Shown: in pieces, positions 8,449 through 17,899 of the stretch | Layout of the letters: every line of letters starts with the position of its first letter | Position numbering within the stretch: position 1 is the stretch's first letter | Assembly: GCA_031269465.1 (NCBI GenBank) | Contig: JAISZB010000268.1 | Span: forward strand, 1-47,337 | Direction: 5' to 3' | From: Clostridiales bacterium | GTDB lineage: Bacteria > Bacillota > Clostridia > Lachnospirales > WQUN01 | DNA: 47,337 nt | Notes under the pieces: model-generated | Database searches by the model: none | Seen by the model: the letters and a program-made list of their open reading frames with translations, nothing else | Told to the model about the DNA's origin: nothing | Made by a program: the position numbers and the translations under genes

Positions 8449-8690
8449 TATACACCGCTTTTCATCAAATGTTTCTTTTTTGGAGCTTGATTATCCATTG
8501 AATGGTGCGAAATGCCGAAATCGGCATTTGCTTCAAGACTTGAACACTCTTAGCTTCAAGAAGGAAAAGCTTTTAAACCTTTATAGCCATACTCATTTGC
8601 ATATGAAATTTTCTTTTCTATCTTTATTATACAGTGACTCTATGGATAATCAAGTTCCAAAATAGGTGCATTTGGCTGCAAAACAGCATA
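8449..8690. repeat. MITE-like elements, copy 5 (compound or diverged)
   Basis: The left part has cgcttttcatcaaatg, ttggagcttgattatccatt and the core gcgaaatgccgaaatcggca. The right part ends tgcatttggctgcaaaacagcata. The middle is diverged, so this is either two partial copies or one copy with an insertion. It begins about 14 bp beyond the predicted guide segment of the orphan omegaRNA. Confidence 0.65.
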
Positions 8691-8890
8691 TTTTGAAAAG
8701 CTTCCTTAAAGGCAATCTAAAACCCGCCAAAACACACGCGCATCTTAATAGTGCAAACACCTTAACTATATTTTGAAACCATTTTTTTGTCAAGCTAAAG
8801 TTGAAAATTTCGACGGCGACAGTAATCTTTAAAGCATGCGAATCACCCTTCACTCAGAAGAGGCGCTTTTCTAGGATTCGCTCGCGTTTC

Positions 8891-9799
8891 CTAAGAAGGG
8901 GCCATCGAATCTTCCAAGTTTCTCATAAACAGATATGGATTTATCCAGAATTCCTCTTTCGCAAAAGCTGCGTCTGGGCATATGCCCACATGCAAATGCA
9001 CCGGAAACTTGCCTTTCGTTCCCTCCCGCCCATAGCCCGAATCTCCCATAAAGCCCAGAAGCTGGCCTGCCTTCACTTTTATCCCCTTCTCCATTCCGGG
9101 CGCGAAGCTGTCTAAATGGGCATAATAGTAATATGTATCATTCTCCGTCTTTACCCCTACATGGTAGCCTCCCAGCTCATACCATCCAAACTCCAGAACT
9201 TCTCCATCTGTAATGCTTACTACCTGAAGGCGCCCCCTGTCGTTATTCTTGTCCATTATATCAGTTCCCTCATGCGCTCTCGCACCGGCGTAAGCCCTTG
9301 CGGATCCCCATGTGTCTTCGTACTCGCATGGACTCTCACCACTGCCCTCGCTTTGACTTAAAGGAACTGGAAATGTCTTCATCTCGCTTAGAAGCGTCCG
9401 AAACATTTCCTCGTATGGCTTTAAATCCTCATTTTCTTTGTACTCGCTTAGAATTTGGGCGCAGAGTTCCTCCATTCCCGCAGTGGAAGGCTCTTCAGCC
9501 GACGTCTGAAAAAATCCGAAATGCAGAGAGTACGCTGCCAGAAGTTCCGGAAAATCCAAATCATTCTTTTCCGCCAAGCTCTTAAGCTCTTTAAAATAAT
9601 CATATGACATGCGAAACGCGCTGGCGTCGGAAAGCAAAATGTCCTCAGCATCCTGGAGCCCTTCTTTTCGGGGTTCTCGCATATTTATAGCGGCAGCGGC
9701 AATCAGAGCAGCCGCAACTAATGCGAATAAGCGCCGCGACGCAAACCCCAGGCGCTTTTTCAGAAAAATCCTGCGCTTTATCTTTGCGCTTCTAGTCAA
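8891..9799 (-). CDS. M23 family metallopeptidase (LytM-like), membrane-anchored
   Basis: A 302-residue protein that would cleave peptidoglycan peptide bridges outside the membrane. A basic N-terminus and one hydrophobic segment (LFALVAAALIAAAAI, residues about 24-38) anchor it. A helical region of about 100 residues precedes the peptidase domain. The domain contains the zinc-site motifs AHEGTDIM (about residue 174) and HLHVGI (about residue 270), with YYAHLDS between them. It starts at TTG 9799 behind AGGAGGTGTACGGCA. Spore-forming relatives use similar proteins in engulfment (SpoIIQ type), but nothing here proves that role. The gene stands alone. Confidence 0.9.
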   Translation of the reverse strand: MTRSAKIKRRIFLKKRLGFASRRLFALVAAALIAAAAINMREPRKEGLQDAEDILLSDASAFRMSYDYFKELKSLAEKNDLDFPELLAAYSLHFGFFQTSAEEPSTAGMEELCAQILSEYKENEDLKPYEEMFRTLLSEMKTFPVPLSQSEGSGESPCEYEDTWGSARAYAGARAHEGTDIMDKNNDRGRLQVVSITDGEVLEFGWYELGGYHVGVKTENDTYYYYAHLDSFAPGMEKGIKVKAGQLLGFMGDSGYGREGTKGKFPVHLHVGICPDAAFAKEEFWINPYLFMRNLEDSMAPS

Positions 9800-9988
9800 T
9801 GCCGTACACCTCCTGATTGATCTCTTGAAATCCCAGCGCCATCATACCGGAATAAAACTCCTCGCGAAGAAAGCGCTTGAGTATAAAAGATTATATTCCC
9901 CTGCCGCGGGAGTCATGACTTGCCATAAACGCATTAGAATTTTCAACTGCTTGTCATCTGCAAAGCCGCAGGCCATCCCTCCTTCTTC

Positions 9989-10122
9989 TACTGATTTTCA
10001 AAGAAAACCTCCTTTTTTCGGAGCTTGCTTATACAGCGAGTACGATTGACATCGGCATTTCGCATCTCTCAATAAATAGTCAAGCTCCAAAAAGGAGCAA
10101 TTGTTCTGTACTGAAAAAGCAG
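9989..10122. repeat. MITE-like element, copy 6
   Basis: From TACTGATTTTC to a degraded right end gaaaaagcagt, with arms ttttttcggagcttg and caagctccaaaaaggagca and the core gattgacatcggcatttcgc. Confidence 0.7.
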
Positions 10123-10226
10123 TTTTTCAATCGCGTTTAAAGCCGGCAAGTCCGTGCTTGAAATCGCCGTGACCGCGCGCGACACGGGAGAGGGCATTTC
10201 CCCGGAGCTTCTGCCCCATGCGTTGA

Positions 10227-11058
10227 ATGCGGCGCGAACCAGAGGCGGCGAATGACTGCGGCATTCGTTATCCCTGCTTAAGAGGGCAGCTAGGGGCGAT
10301 GAGAATGACGCGCCTGATTTTGCTTGTCGAGAACAACAAGCAGATTCTACGCGGCAACGGCAGCGGTTCAGCCATAAAAAACCCGGACGGCGGCACGCCT
10401 CTCGCCTCCGCGCCCGGAGCCGAAGCGGCGTCCGGCCTGACCATGAAGCTCACAGATAACGCGGCTTTCCTTCTGGACTATAAAACGCCGCTTGGCTATG
10501 CCGTGGCCTCCGGCGTACCGTTTGTCGACGTCGCGAGGACGGCGCGGTACTATGGCAACGTGGCATTCACCTGCGCCCACGGCTTGTTTGCGGGTACGGA
10601 CGCTGACAAGTTCAGCCCGAACGCATCCATGACGCGCGGCATGATAGTGACGGTTCTCGGCAAACTGGCGGGCGCGGACGCAAGCAAGTATACGGCAATC
10701 AGCTTCAGCGACGTACCCATCGTGCAATACTGCGCCGCTTTCGCGGATTGGGCGAAAGAAAACGGCATCGCATCCGGCGCGGGCGGCGGCAAATTCTCGC
10801 CCGACAGCAACGCCGCCCGGGAGGATTTGGCGGTCATTATTTACAATTATGCGCGGTTTATGGACATCGACCTGCCCGAGAAAAAAGAACGCCTGCCCTT
10901 CGCGGACAACGGCGACATTTCGGGCTATGCGGAAGAAGCCCTATGCACCATTGCAGGAGGCTGGAATCATCAGTGGCAAGCCCGGCGGCATGGCCGACTC
11001 GCAGGAACCCGAAGCTGCCGCTATGCTCCAGCGTTTCATCGAGGCGATAGCGGAATAG
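10227..11058 (+). pseudogene. SLH-domain surface-layer protein, C-terminal fragment with frameshift
   Basis: The C-terminal part of an S-layer homology protein with three SLH repeats: FVDVARTARYYGNVAF...GLFAGTDADKFSPNASMTRG, then FSDVPIVQYCAAFADWAKENGIASG...FSPDSNAAREDLAVIIYNYA, then a third beginning FADNGDISGYAEEA. Near 10950 the frame shifts by one; the other frame completes the third repeat as AGIISGKPGGMAD...AAAMLQRFIEAIAE and stops at 11058. SLH repeats normally bind the protein to cell-wall polymers. The N-terminal part is missing and no ribosome binding site is convincing. The segment is clearly more GC-rich than its neighbours, suggesting transfer from elsewhere followed by decay. 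Confidence 0.8.
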
Positions 11059-11090
11059 GAATAAGCGGGAACACAGCCGCTAAATGGCGA

Positions 11091-11136
11091 AACGCCATGC
11101 ATGGCTTTATCAAATCAGCCTTGCATGGCGTTTTTT
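11091..11136 (+). terminator. Terminator after the SLH pseudogene
   Basis: AACGCCATGCATGGCT pairs with AGCCTTGCATGGCGTT and is followed by six Ts. It was presumably the terminator of the intact SLH gene. Confidence 0.75.
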
Positions 11137-11323
11137 GTTCATGTAGAGTTTACGCGCTTTTTTGAAGAAAATCAGTAACTAAAAGTTAGAGTCCTTTTCA
11201 TATTTTCAAATGAGTCTGAGCGCCTAACATGCTAAAGGAAAATCATTTTGAAGCTCCATGCCTATTCGCCTCGATAGTCCGCTATGCTGTTTTTTAGCTA
11301 GAAGTTTTAAGCATAGATAAATA

Positions 11324-11418
11324 TACCGATTTTCATTCGATGTTCCTTTTTTGGGAATCCAGTTATCCATTGAAACCCTGTATAATCAAGCTTCAAAGGT
11401 TAATCTTCTACATCAGTA
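11324..11418. repeat. MITE-like element, copy 7 (core deleted)
   Basis: A 95-bp element with left end TACCGATTTTCATTCGATG and right end ctacatcagta, flanked by TA on both sides (11322-11323 and 11419-11420). The usual core is absent. Confidence 0.75.
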
Positions 11419-11420
11419 TA

Positions 11421-11457
11421 AAAAAGCCTCTCAGGAAAATCCTGAAAGGCTTTTTTC
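11421..11457. terminator. Bidirectional terminator downstream of the P-loop ATPase gene
   Basis: AAAAAGCCTCTCAGG pairs with CCTGAAAGGCTTTTTT around aaaat. The symmetrical A and T runs let it act on both strands. The minus-strand gene 11514-11930 ends 57 bp away. Confidence 0.8.
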
Positions 11458-11513
11458 TTTATTCAGAAATTCAAATGGATCTGGATAATGAGAGCCAGCG
11501 GCAGAGCTGGCGA

Positions 11514-11930
11514 CTATGCAACCAGAAGCTTCTTGACCTCTTCCGGCAAGTCGTCAGCACGGCAGTTCATGCTGATGATGAAATCAACGTCATGCATCTT
11601 CGAAAGCCCTTCCAATTTGGCGATGAGTTTTACAAGCGCCTCGTTGTCGACAGTCTTTATGACATTCGTCAAGCCATCTACAAATATGCATTTTATGTCA
11701 TTGTCCTGGGAAAGAATTCCGCAAACGAATCCGATAAACTCCCTGTAGTTGGAAAGAGGGAAGCTGGCAGTTTCAACAAACCTGATGTCGTAGTGCAAGT
11801 CATAGATATGACGGCTGTCGTCATCTATGAACACCAAGTGTCCATCCGTCGATTTGGCGCTTGCGTTCGCCATGCTGATCAACTTCTTGGTCTTGCCTTC
11901 CCCTTTGCCGCCGGCAATGAACTGAACCAT
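11514..11930 (-). CDS. P-loop ATP-binding protein, Clostridia conserved
   Basis: A 138-residue small NTPase. The Walker A motif GGKGEGKTKKLI is at residues 7-18, and a hydrophobic Walker B-like strand CIFVDG lies near residues 82-87. HLVFIDDDSRHIYDLHYDIRF and FPLSNYREFIGFVCGILSQDNDI are conserved blocks of a family I recall from many Clostridia, often loosely labelled as a PilT-like protein. No pilus genes are near, so that name should not be taken as function. The start is the ATG at 11930 after GGAGATTGAG. Monocistronic with a strong terminator. Confidence 0.8.
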   Translation of the reverse strand: MVQFIAGGKGEGKTKKLISMANASAKSTDGHLVFIDDDSRHIYDLHYDIRFVETASFPLSNYREFIGFVCGILSQDNDIKCIFVDGLTNVIKTVDNEALVKLIAKLEGLSKMHDVDFIISMNCRADDLPEEVKKLLVA

Positions 11931-12577
11931 CTCAATCTCCTCCTTAAATATGAGAACTTCTGGTCGCCCGCCTTTAAGTCAGCCTGCAGCGCAAGGCTTA
12001 TATCAAGCCTATGACTGCCCGAATTCCTTTACAATAGAAAGTTCGAAGCCCCTATCCGAGGCGCAGCGAATATAGCGCAATCCCATTTATATCATAGCCG
12101 TTTGCATCAAAAACAAGACTCCAAAACAACCGGCAATACTTAAAATTAATGGAATTATAAACTGCGCCGATTGCTGCAATTTCCGCCCGAATAAAGGTGC
12201 AAGCTAGTAAAGCCTCAGTTAAGGCAAGCGACTCCGCTCTTCATCCAAAACGCTGTTCCAATATTTGATTCTGTTATATTCATTATAATGTATTCTTCCC
12301 ATTTGTTAAACAGCAATTCGAATTTTTAATTTTCTCATTTTCCTCTTGTTTTTCCAGAATAGGCATTCAAGGCAAAAATTCGCCTTTTAACCCTAAATAA
12401 GTATATTTTCCGGCAAAATCAGAATAATAATACAAGAATGCCTCAAGAGAGGTTCTTATGCCAAAGGATTCAAAGCAAGTCAGTTTTAAGGCTGTTCATC
12501 CCGCTTTAATGCCTTTTTCCCGCTTTTTGGGGATTGGCCTCAAGGGACTTAAAAGCCTACGAAAAAGGAGCAATGGT
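11931..12577. other. Intergenic region between divergent genes
   Basis: It carries the promoters of the ATPase gene (minus strand) and the LysM-CAP gene (plus strand). A second possible start for the latter is ATG 12458. AT-rich from about 12240. No further gene is visible. Confidence 0.45.
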
Positions 12578-14095
12578 ATGAAAAAAAATTCAAAAGCGCT
12601 CTTTGCCTTGACAGTTGTTGCAATCACTGCGCTAAATCAGGCGTCTTCGGCGCGCGCTTCCTCAATTGGAAGCGAGATCCCCGCAAATGCGGAGCAGCTT
12701 TACAGCGAAAATTACAGCTCGCAAGCCGGCTACCCCTCAGGAGAAACTCCCAGCTTGCCCGCGCTGCAAAACGCCCCCCCAAACTCCGGCGCCTATCCCA
12801 ATGCCGCGCCTTACTCAAACTCTGAAAGCCTTTCTGAGCCAAACCAAAACACCGCTCCTTACTCAAACCCTGACGGCGGCGCTGAGCCAAACCAAAACAC
12901 CGCTCCTTACTCAAACCCTGACGGCGGCGCTGGCCCAAACCAAAACACCGCTCCTTACTCAAACCCTGACGGCGGCGCTGGGCCAAGCCAAAACACCGCT
13001 CCTTATTCAAACCCTGACGGCGGCGCTGGGCCAAGCCAAAACACCGCTCCTTACTCAAACCCTGGCAGCGGCGCTGAGCCAAGCCAAAATACTGCGCCTT
13101 ACCTAAATCCCGATGCGGCGCCCTACGCGAATCCCGGCGACGCGCCTTACAGCAACCCTGCAAATTCAAGCTCTCCAAACTACAGCTACCCTTCAGCAAA
13201 CCCGCCGCAAATGAATCCGGGAATGGATCCCGGCCTCGGCAACCCCCGCTCGTCAGCGCCAAATACCAATGTCAGACCCGCAATCGGCGGAGCAAACGCT
13301 GAGAGTCCGGTGGACGAAGATGGCGAGAGCCTGCCGGGCATAAAGCCTGACCCGGTAAACGGCGGCGCTCGTGGAGGCCTCGATCCCGCAGCCGGAAGAA
13401 CCAGGCCGCTTCTCAAAGCCCGCCCCATTGAAGGAAAAATAGACGTGTATCATGTTCACAGAGGGGATACGCTTTGGATCATTTCAAGAAAATACAAGGT
13501 AAGGCTTGAAGCTGTCATAGACGCAAACCCTGCGCTTCCAGATCCAGACGTAATCTATCCGGGGGACGAAATCGCAGTCCCTCTTGATCCCAGGCTCAGC
13601 GCGGAAATGGATATAGCGGGAGCGCATATCGACAAAGGCGACGGCAGGACAAAGATACGCTCCAGCATCGTCACTGGCCGATACTCAGGCTTAAGCTCCC
13701 AGACTATTGAAAGCGTAAAGGAAGGCGAGCTTTTCAACCTCGTAAACGACGCGCGCGCGGAAGCCGGCGTAGCGCCATTGACTCTGTCCAAGGAAATAAG
13801 CAATGTCGCAAGAATAAAAGCGGATGAGATGCGCCTCAGAAATTACTTCGATCACACATCCCCTGTATATGGAAGCCCTTTTGAAATGCTTCGCTCGTTC
13901 GGGATTATGTACAAAACAGCTGGAGAAAACATAGCAAAAGGCCAGAAAACAGCTAAAGCTGTTTTTGCCGCATGGATGAATTCAAGCGGGCACAGAGCCA
14001 ATATACTAAATGAAAGCTATGATGAAATAGGAATAGGCTTTTCAACTAACGGAACAACCTCTTATTGGGTTCAAATATACGCTAGCAGGAAATGA
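12578..14095 (+). CDS. Secreted LysM-CAP protein with 16-residue repeats
   Basis: A 505-residue exported protein. The signal peptide is MKKNSKALFALTVVAITALN...SARA. Residues about 90-170 hold at least five 16-residue repeats of the form NTAPYSNPDGGAGPNQ, followed by degenerate Pro-Tyr-Ser-Asn repeats. A LysM domain (VYHVHRGDTLWIISRKYKV...VIYPGDEIAVPL) spans about 290-335 and should bind peptidoglycan. A CAP/SCP domain (about 381-505) has FDHTSPVYGSP, GENIAKG and SSGHRANILNESYDEIGIGF. This layout resembles SafA- and YkwD-like spore coat or wall proteins. The start at 12578 follows AAAAAGGAGCAATGGT. An upstream in-frame ATG (12458, with AGAGAGG) would add 40 residues before the signal peptide. 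Confidence 0.9.
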   Translation: MKKNSKALFALTVVAITALNQASSARASSIGSEIPANAEQLYSENYSSQAGYPSGETPSLPALQNAPPNSGAYPNAAPYSNSESLSEPNQNTAPYSNPDGGAEPNQNTAPYSNPDGGAGPNQNTAPYSNPDGGAGPSQNTAPYSNPDGGAGPSQNTAPYSNPGSGAEPSQNTAPYLNPDAAPYANPGDAPYSNPANSSSPNYSYPSANPPQMNPGMDPGLGNPRSSAPNTNVRPAIGGANAESPVDEDGESLPGIKPDPVNGGARGGLDPAAGRTRPLLKARPIEGKIDVYHVHRGDTLWIISRKYKVRLEAVIDANPALPDPDVIYPGDEIAVPLDPRLSAEMDIAGAHIDKGDGRTKIRSSIVTGRYSGLSSQTIESVKEGELFNLVNDARAEAGVAPLTLSKEISNVARIKADEMRLRNYFDHTSPVYGSPFEMLRSFGIMYKTAGENIAKGQKTAKAVFAAWMNSSGHRANILNESYDEIGIGFSTNGTTSYWVQIYASRK

Positions 14096-14105
14096 TTTTC
14101 TCAGC

Positions 14106-14143
14106 CAAGGCTGCCTTACGCTCAAAGTTTGGAGGCAGCCTTG
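14106..14143 (+). terminator. Terminator hairpin after the LysM-CAP gene
   Basis: CAAGGCTGCC pairs perfectly with GGCAGCCTTG over an 18-base loop. Only a weak T run (cctttag) follows. It starts 10 bp after the stop codon. Confidence 0.55.
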
Positions 14144-14146
14144 CCT

Positions 14147-14518
14147 TTAGCACAAGATATTCATCTCGACTATTTTATCAAGTTCGTGAGCCACTATATA
14201 TCTGCTCGTCAACACGCACAGCATTTTATCATTATTAAGGCCTATAAGCTGACCTTCAAATATTTTATGCTGGCTTGTCGTCACTCTAACCTTCATTCCT
14301 CTTGTAAATGTCTCCCCATGAAACAGAATCTTTTCTTCAGGAAAAAGATGATAGCATTTCGCGAGTATTTTGCTCATGTCCTTAGGACGATAGTCCAGGT
14401 TCGAGGGTTTGGAGAGGGCGGATCTGACAATTCCGCCCAAGCCCAATATTATCCATGTAAATACCAAAGCCAGCAGAGCCGCGTATACTACATCATTGAG
14501 CGACAATAGTATCTGCAT
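14147..14518 (-). CDS. Small membrane-anchored protein, unknown function
   Basis: A 123-residue protein that I do not recognise. One N-terminal membrane helix (VVYAALLALVFTWIILGLGGIV) precedes a soluble domain with LDYRPKDMSKILAKCYHLFPEEKILFHG and a small beta-rich stretch (MKVRVTTSQHKIFEGQLIGLNNDKMLCVLT) that could be an SH3-like or SM-like fold. The start is ATG 14518, eight bases after AAGGAGG; TTG 14524 is too close to that site. It converges on the LysM-CAP gene. Good codon structure and a strong ribosome site make it a likely real gene. Confidence 0.72.
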   Translation of the reverse strand: MQILLSLNDVVYAALLALVFTWIILGLGGIVRSALSKPSNLDYRPKDMSKILAKCYHLFPEEKILFHGETFTRGMKVRVTTSQHKIFEGQLIGLNNDKMLCVLTSRYIVAHELDKIVEMNILC

Positions 14519-14793
14519 AAGCAATACCTCCTTCTAGTCATACTGACATGCATATGGACACATATGACGCTGCGCTTCATCGTAAAGGATGAGACAGTGA
14601 TTTGCACCTTAATGAAGCGATTCAACCGGGAGTCAATGCAAATCAGCAGGGCAGCGGAATACCGAAGTTCGACGATTGAATTTATTTAAATATCTGCGCT
14701 TCCAATTTTATCAAGCCATGAAGGTACGTTTGGCCCCAAATCAGCGTTTGTCGAGCCGCGCCCATTTAGCGATTGTCAGCTTGCAATAAATTA

Positions 14794-14888
14794 TTCTGAT
14801 TTGCATATGAGAGTTTTGCATTGGAGCATGATTATGCTAAGGATGGATAATCATACTCTAAAATCGTGCTTTTGACCGCAAATCGGCA
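14794..14888. repeat. MITE-like element, copy 8 (core deleted)
   Basis: From ttctgatttgcatatgag to ttgaccgcaaatcggca, with arms ggagcatgattat and ataatcatactctaaaat that pair with each other. The usual core is missing. It is preceded by TA. Confidence 0.7.
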
Positions 14889-14966
14889 TGCCGCTTTGCA
14901 GGCAACATTTAAAATCGGAACTTTGCAATGTGCATCCGTATATATTTCGGCTTCAATAAGCAAACG

Positions 14967-16253
14967 CTATACATGCAAATTTTTCATCTCCCACGCAAGC
15001 CTGGCAATGAATTGCCTTGCTGATCTGCCAGACATCTCCTTTTGGCTGAGCTCCCATTCCAGAGCTTTTTTCCTTAGCTCATCCTCTGGAATGTCAATGC
15101 CCATCCTTCTAGCCAACTCAACTACTATGCCAGTATATTCCTGAGGGTTCGGCTTGGGGAATGTTATAGAAAGTCCGAATCTATCTGAAAGGCTGAGCTT
15201 TTCATTCATCGAATCCATGGCGTGAAGCTCATCACCCTCGCGATCAGACCATTTTTCCTGTATTATGTGCCTTCTATTGCTCGTCGCGCAAAACAATACA
15301 TTTTGGGGCTTGACGGCCGCTCCGCCTTCCATGATCTTTTTAAGGTATTTAAATTTGACTTCATAGTCGTCAAATGATAAGTCATCTATAAATATAATAA
15401 AGCTTTTGCCCCTGCCTTTCAATTGCTCAAGCACCTTCGGCATAAGATGAGCCTGTTCCTTGTCCATTTCAATCAGCCGAAGCCCCCTGTCATGGTATTG
15501 GTTCACCAGCGCCTTTATGCAGGAAGACTTTCCGGTTCCCCTGCTTCCGGTAAGGAGCATGTTGTTTGCTTGCATCTTCGCTAAAAAAGCTTCCGTATTG
15601 CTCCTCAAGAGCTCTTTTTGGTACTCGCAGCCTATCAGATCCGAGAAAACTACCGGGTCGCTTTCGCGTATCGCGTAGATTTCTCCTGAATCGTCCACCC
15701 CGTACATCTTATGCTCCGCAAAGTCGCCGCAGCCTATAAGTTCGTAGTACCACTGAAGCATCGACAGCTTGGCTTCAGCCGCGCCAGCCTCCATAATCCG
15801 ATCCAGGTACGGGTTCTCCTTTATCTGCGCCGGCCAGTAGGACTCTATCTCCTCGTCGTCTCCAAAGGACTCGATTATGTTCGCGATGTCAACCTCAGAA
15901 AGGAACTTGAGAATCTGCACGTCCTTGAGCGCTAATTTGGCGATGGAGGCGGAGCTTGTAAGCGTCCTGCTCTCGCAAGCCATTGAAAAGGCGTTTACAT
16001 CAGTCAAATATAGATAGTGCAAGTACTTCCTGAAAATCTCCCCCATAAGGCTCAACTCTTCAGCCCTTGAGGCAAGCAGGCTCAAAAACTCATAGAGGCC
16101 TCTATGCGAATCCCTTACATCGGCTTCAACCGCGAGCATGAGGCAGAGCCTGCGAAAAGACGTCAAAACCCTGTCGTCCGCTATTTTCTTGTATATCAAA
16201 AGGCTGTCCAATTTCAGAACTATATTTTCCCAATATGAAGTTTCCCGCAGCAA
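14967..16253 (-). CDS. DUF815 family ATPase
   Basis: A 428-residue protein of the DUF815 family, a AAA+-like ATPase group common in Firmicutes. The N-terminal half is helical. The ATPase part has Walker A GSRGTGKSSCIKAL (about residues 238-251), Walker B SFIIFIDDLSF, sensor-like NVLFCATSNRRHI and an arginine-containing LSDRFGLSITFPKP. The chosen start is TTG 16253, five bases after AAGAGGTGG; TTG 16295 is also in frame but would overlap the upstream gene by 29 bp with a weaker site. With the shorter start it begins 13 bp after the stop of the decarboxylase-family gene, so the two are co-transcribed. Substrate unknown. Confidence 0.88.
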   Translation of the reverse strand: MLRETSYWENIVLKLDSLLIYKKIADDRVLTSFRRLCLMLAVEADVRDSHRGLYEFLSLLASRAEELSLMGEIFRKYLHYLYLTDVNAFSMACESRTLTSSASIAKLALKDVQILKFLSEVDIANIIESFGDDEEIESYWPAQIKENPYLDRIMEAGAAEAKLSMLQWYYELIGCGDFAEHKMYGVDDSGEIYAIRESDPVVFSDLIGCEYQKELLRSNTEAFLAKMQANNMLLTGSRGTGKSSCIKALVNQYHDRGLRLIEMDKEQAHLMPKVLEQLKGRGKSFIIFIDDLSFDDYEVKFKYLKKIMEGGAAVKPQNVLFCATSNRRHIIQEKWSDREGDELHAMDSMNEKLSLSDRFGLSITFPKPNPQEYTGIVVELARRMGIDIPEDELRKKALEWELSQKEMSGRSARQFIARLAWEMKNLHV

Positions 16254-16266
16254 AATCCCACCTCTT

Positions 16267-17643
16267 TCAAAGCCTCGCGACCTTAACCTTGCCAAGCCCC
16301 ATCTTCGAAAGAGCCAAAATCTGCCCTCGCGTCAGCCGTTCGCCAGGAGCTGCGACAGGAATCCCCGGAGGATGCTCGGCATAAAATTCCACGCATATGC
16401 GCCCTTCGCTTTCTAGGACGCAAGCCTCCTCCGAAGGCATTGCGACAGCCTCCCTAAGAGTAAAAGCGGAGTCGACCTTCCCTGAAAAAAAGCTCTCAGG
16501 CTGCCAGCTCTCAGCCTGAGAGGCGGCAGATTTCCCCGCCTTCTTGGCGCCGATGCCCCTGACGCCGTCAACAAGCCTGTCAAAGCCGGCTTTGACATCC
16601 GCAGGGCTGGTCATCGCCAGCGCATATCCGACGGAGCTCATTTCAAGCTGAGCTTTGTATTCATCCCTTAAAATCCTCTCAATTTCAAATCCGGACGCAA
16701 CTCCGGCAAGAATTATCTTTCCAGAGTCCATATCAAAGACTCCATTTTTTCCTATGAGTTCACGCCCCAGAATATTCGGCCCGCCTGCGCCCTCAATCGC
16801 TTCGCGCGCCTCTTCAAGAAGGCTTGCGTAAGAATTCATAATGTCCCTTTCCTCAGTCAAGCGCCTGTACAAGCTTTCAGTGGAGGACATTAATATATAC
16901 GAAGGACTGCTCGTTTGGACGGCTTTTAAGTAAAATTTAATCTTCTCCCAATCCGCCCTCAAGCCCTTCCTGTGGATTGCGGCCGCCTGCGTCAGCGCGG
17001 GAAGCGTCTTGTGCGCGCTGTTTACAACTATGTCGGCGCCCAGCGCCAGCGCAGGCTTTGGAAAACAGGCGTGAAATGGAAAATGGGCTCCGTGGGCTTC
17101 ATCCACTATAAGCACAGCGCCGTTTTCATGCGCGGTTTTAGATATTGAAGCTATATCAGACACCAAGCCTTCGTATGTTGGACTAGTGATGAAAACAGCC
17201 TTTGCTTTAGGGTGGCTGGTGAAAAGAGCCGCGATCTGAGAAGGATCCGCGCCGCCGCAAAATCCGAAGGAAAAAGATTCAGGATAAATATATACAGGCT
17301 TGGCGCCGGATATTACCAAAGCGCTCAAGGCGCTTCTATGGCAATTCCTAGACATGATGATTTCATCATTTTCGCCGCAGGATCCAGCTATCGCCGCTAT
17401 TATTCCAGATGTCGAGCCGTTTGTAAGAAAGGCCGACTCATCAGATCCGACAGCAAGCGCAACGCGCTTGTGCGCCTCTTTTATAAGCCCTGACGGCTCA
17501 TAGAGGTTGTCAGTATGGCTAAGCTCTGTCACATCCCTAAAAAGCATGGCTTCATTGAGAAATTTCGGGTTTCTCTTGTGCCCGGGCATATGGAAGGGAT
17601 AGATATCCATCTTTAAATAGGAATCTAAAAACAATTCAATCAT
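16267..17643 (-). CDS. Orn/Lys/Arg decarboxylase family PLP enzyme
   Basis: A 458-residue fold-type I PLP enzyme of the small decarboxylase group found in Firmicutes (YaaO/SpeA-like). Signatures are FHMPGHKRNP near the N-terminus, LTNGSTSGIIAAI, the substrate/cofactor strand VDEAHGAHF (about residue 205) and the PLP lysine in SAHKTLPALTQAA (about residue 228). The C-terminal domain is shorter than in the 700-residue enzymes. Substrate (arginine, lysine or ornithine) cannot be told from sequence. The start is ATG 17643 after GCGAGGC. It is followed by the DUF815 ATPase in the same operon. Confidence 0.9.
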   Translation of the reverse strand: MIELFLDSYLKMDIYPFHMPGHKRNPKFLNEAMLFRDVTELSHTDNLYEPSGLIKEAHKRVALAVGSDESAFLTNGSTSGIIAAIAGSCGENDEIIMSRNCHRSALSALVISGAKPVYIYPESFSFGFCGGADPSQIAALFTSHPKAKAVFITSPTYEGLVSDIASISKTAHENGAVLIVDEAHGAHFPFHACFPKPALALGADIVVNSAHKTLPALTQAAAIHRKGLRADWEKIKFYLKAVQTSSPSYILMSSTESLYRRLTEERDIMNSYASLLEEAREAIEGAGGPNILGRELIGKNGVFDMDSGKIILAGVASGFEIERILRDEYKAQLEMSSVGYALAMTSPADVKAGFDRLVDGVRGIGAKKAGKSAASQAESWQPESFFSGKVDSAFTLREAVAMPSEEACVLESEGRICVEFYAEHPPGIPVAAPGERLTRGQILALSKMGLGKVKVARL

Positions 17644-17776
17644 ATTTGCCTCGCAGCTAAAGGATTTGGTCAAGTCGAATTCGCAGATTCATCTATTTTT
17701 TCTCTTTTATACGCAAATCCCCTAAAAATTCTGTTTATGTAAAAGGAAGAAATTCATCTCTGATCACCCATTTACT

Positions 17777-17899
17777 TGCCGATTCGCGGTCAAATGCGAC
17801 AATTCCGTCCGCCCACTGCCAAGGTGCGCAGTGCCGATATCAACCGCGCTCGCTGTATAATAAAGCTCCAAAATAGGCAATTTCATATGCAAATCAGTA
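17777..17899. repeat. MITE-like element, copy 9
   Basis: A 123-bp element from TGCCGATTCGCGGTC to tatgcaaatcagta with the core gtgccgatatcaaccgcgct and the arm ataataaagctccaaaat. It lies between the divergent decarboxylase-family gene and murA. Confidence 0.75.

Noticed and set aside
10130..10255. Open stretch reading GKSVLEIAV...DTGEGISPELLP before the SLH pseudogene
   Set aside because: It resembles weakly both a histidine-kinase ATP box and a fumarate-lyase tail. It is about 40 codons, without a start, and too short to assign.
11514..11930. Pilus retraction ATPase (PilT)
   Set aside because: Only the Walker A loop is shared. The protein is 138 residues, too short for PilT, and no pilus genes are near.
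12458..12577. Upstream start for the LysM-CAP protein
   Set aside because: It has a ribosome site but would put 40 residues before a normal signal peptide. The internal start fits export better, although the upstream one cannot be excluded.
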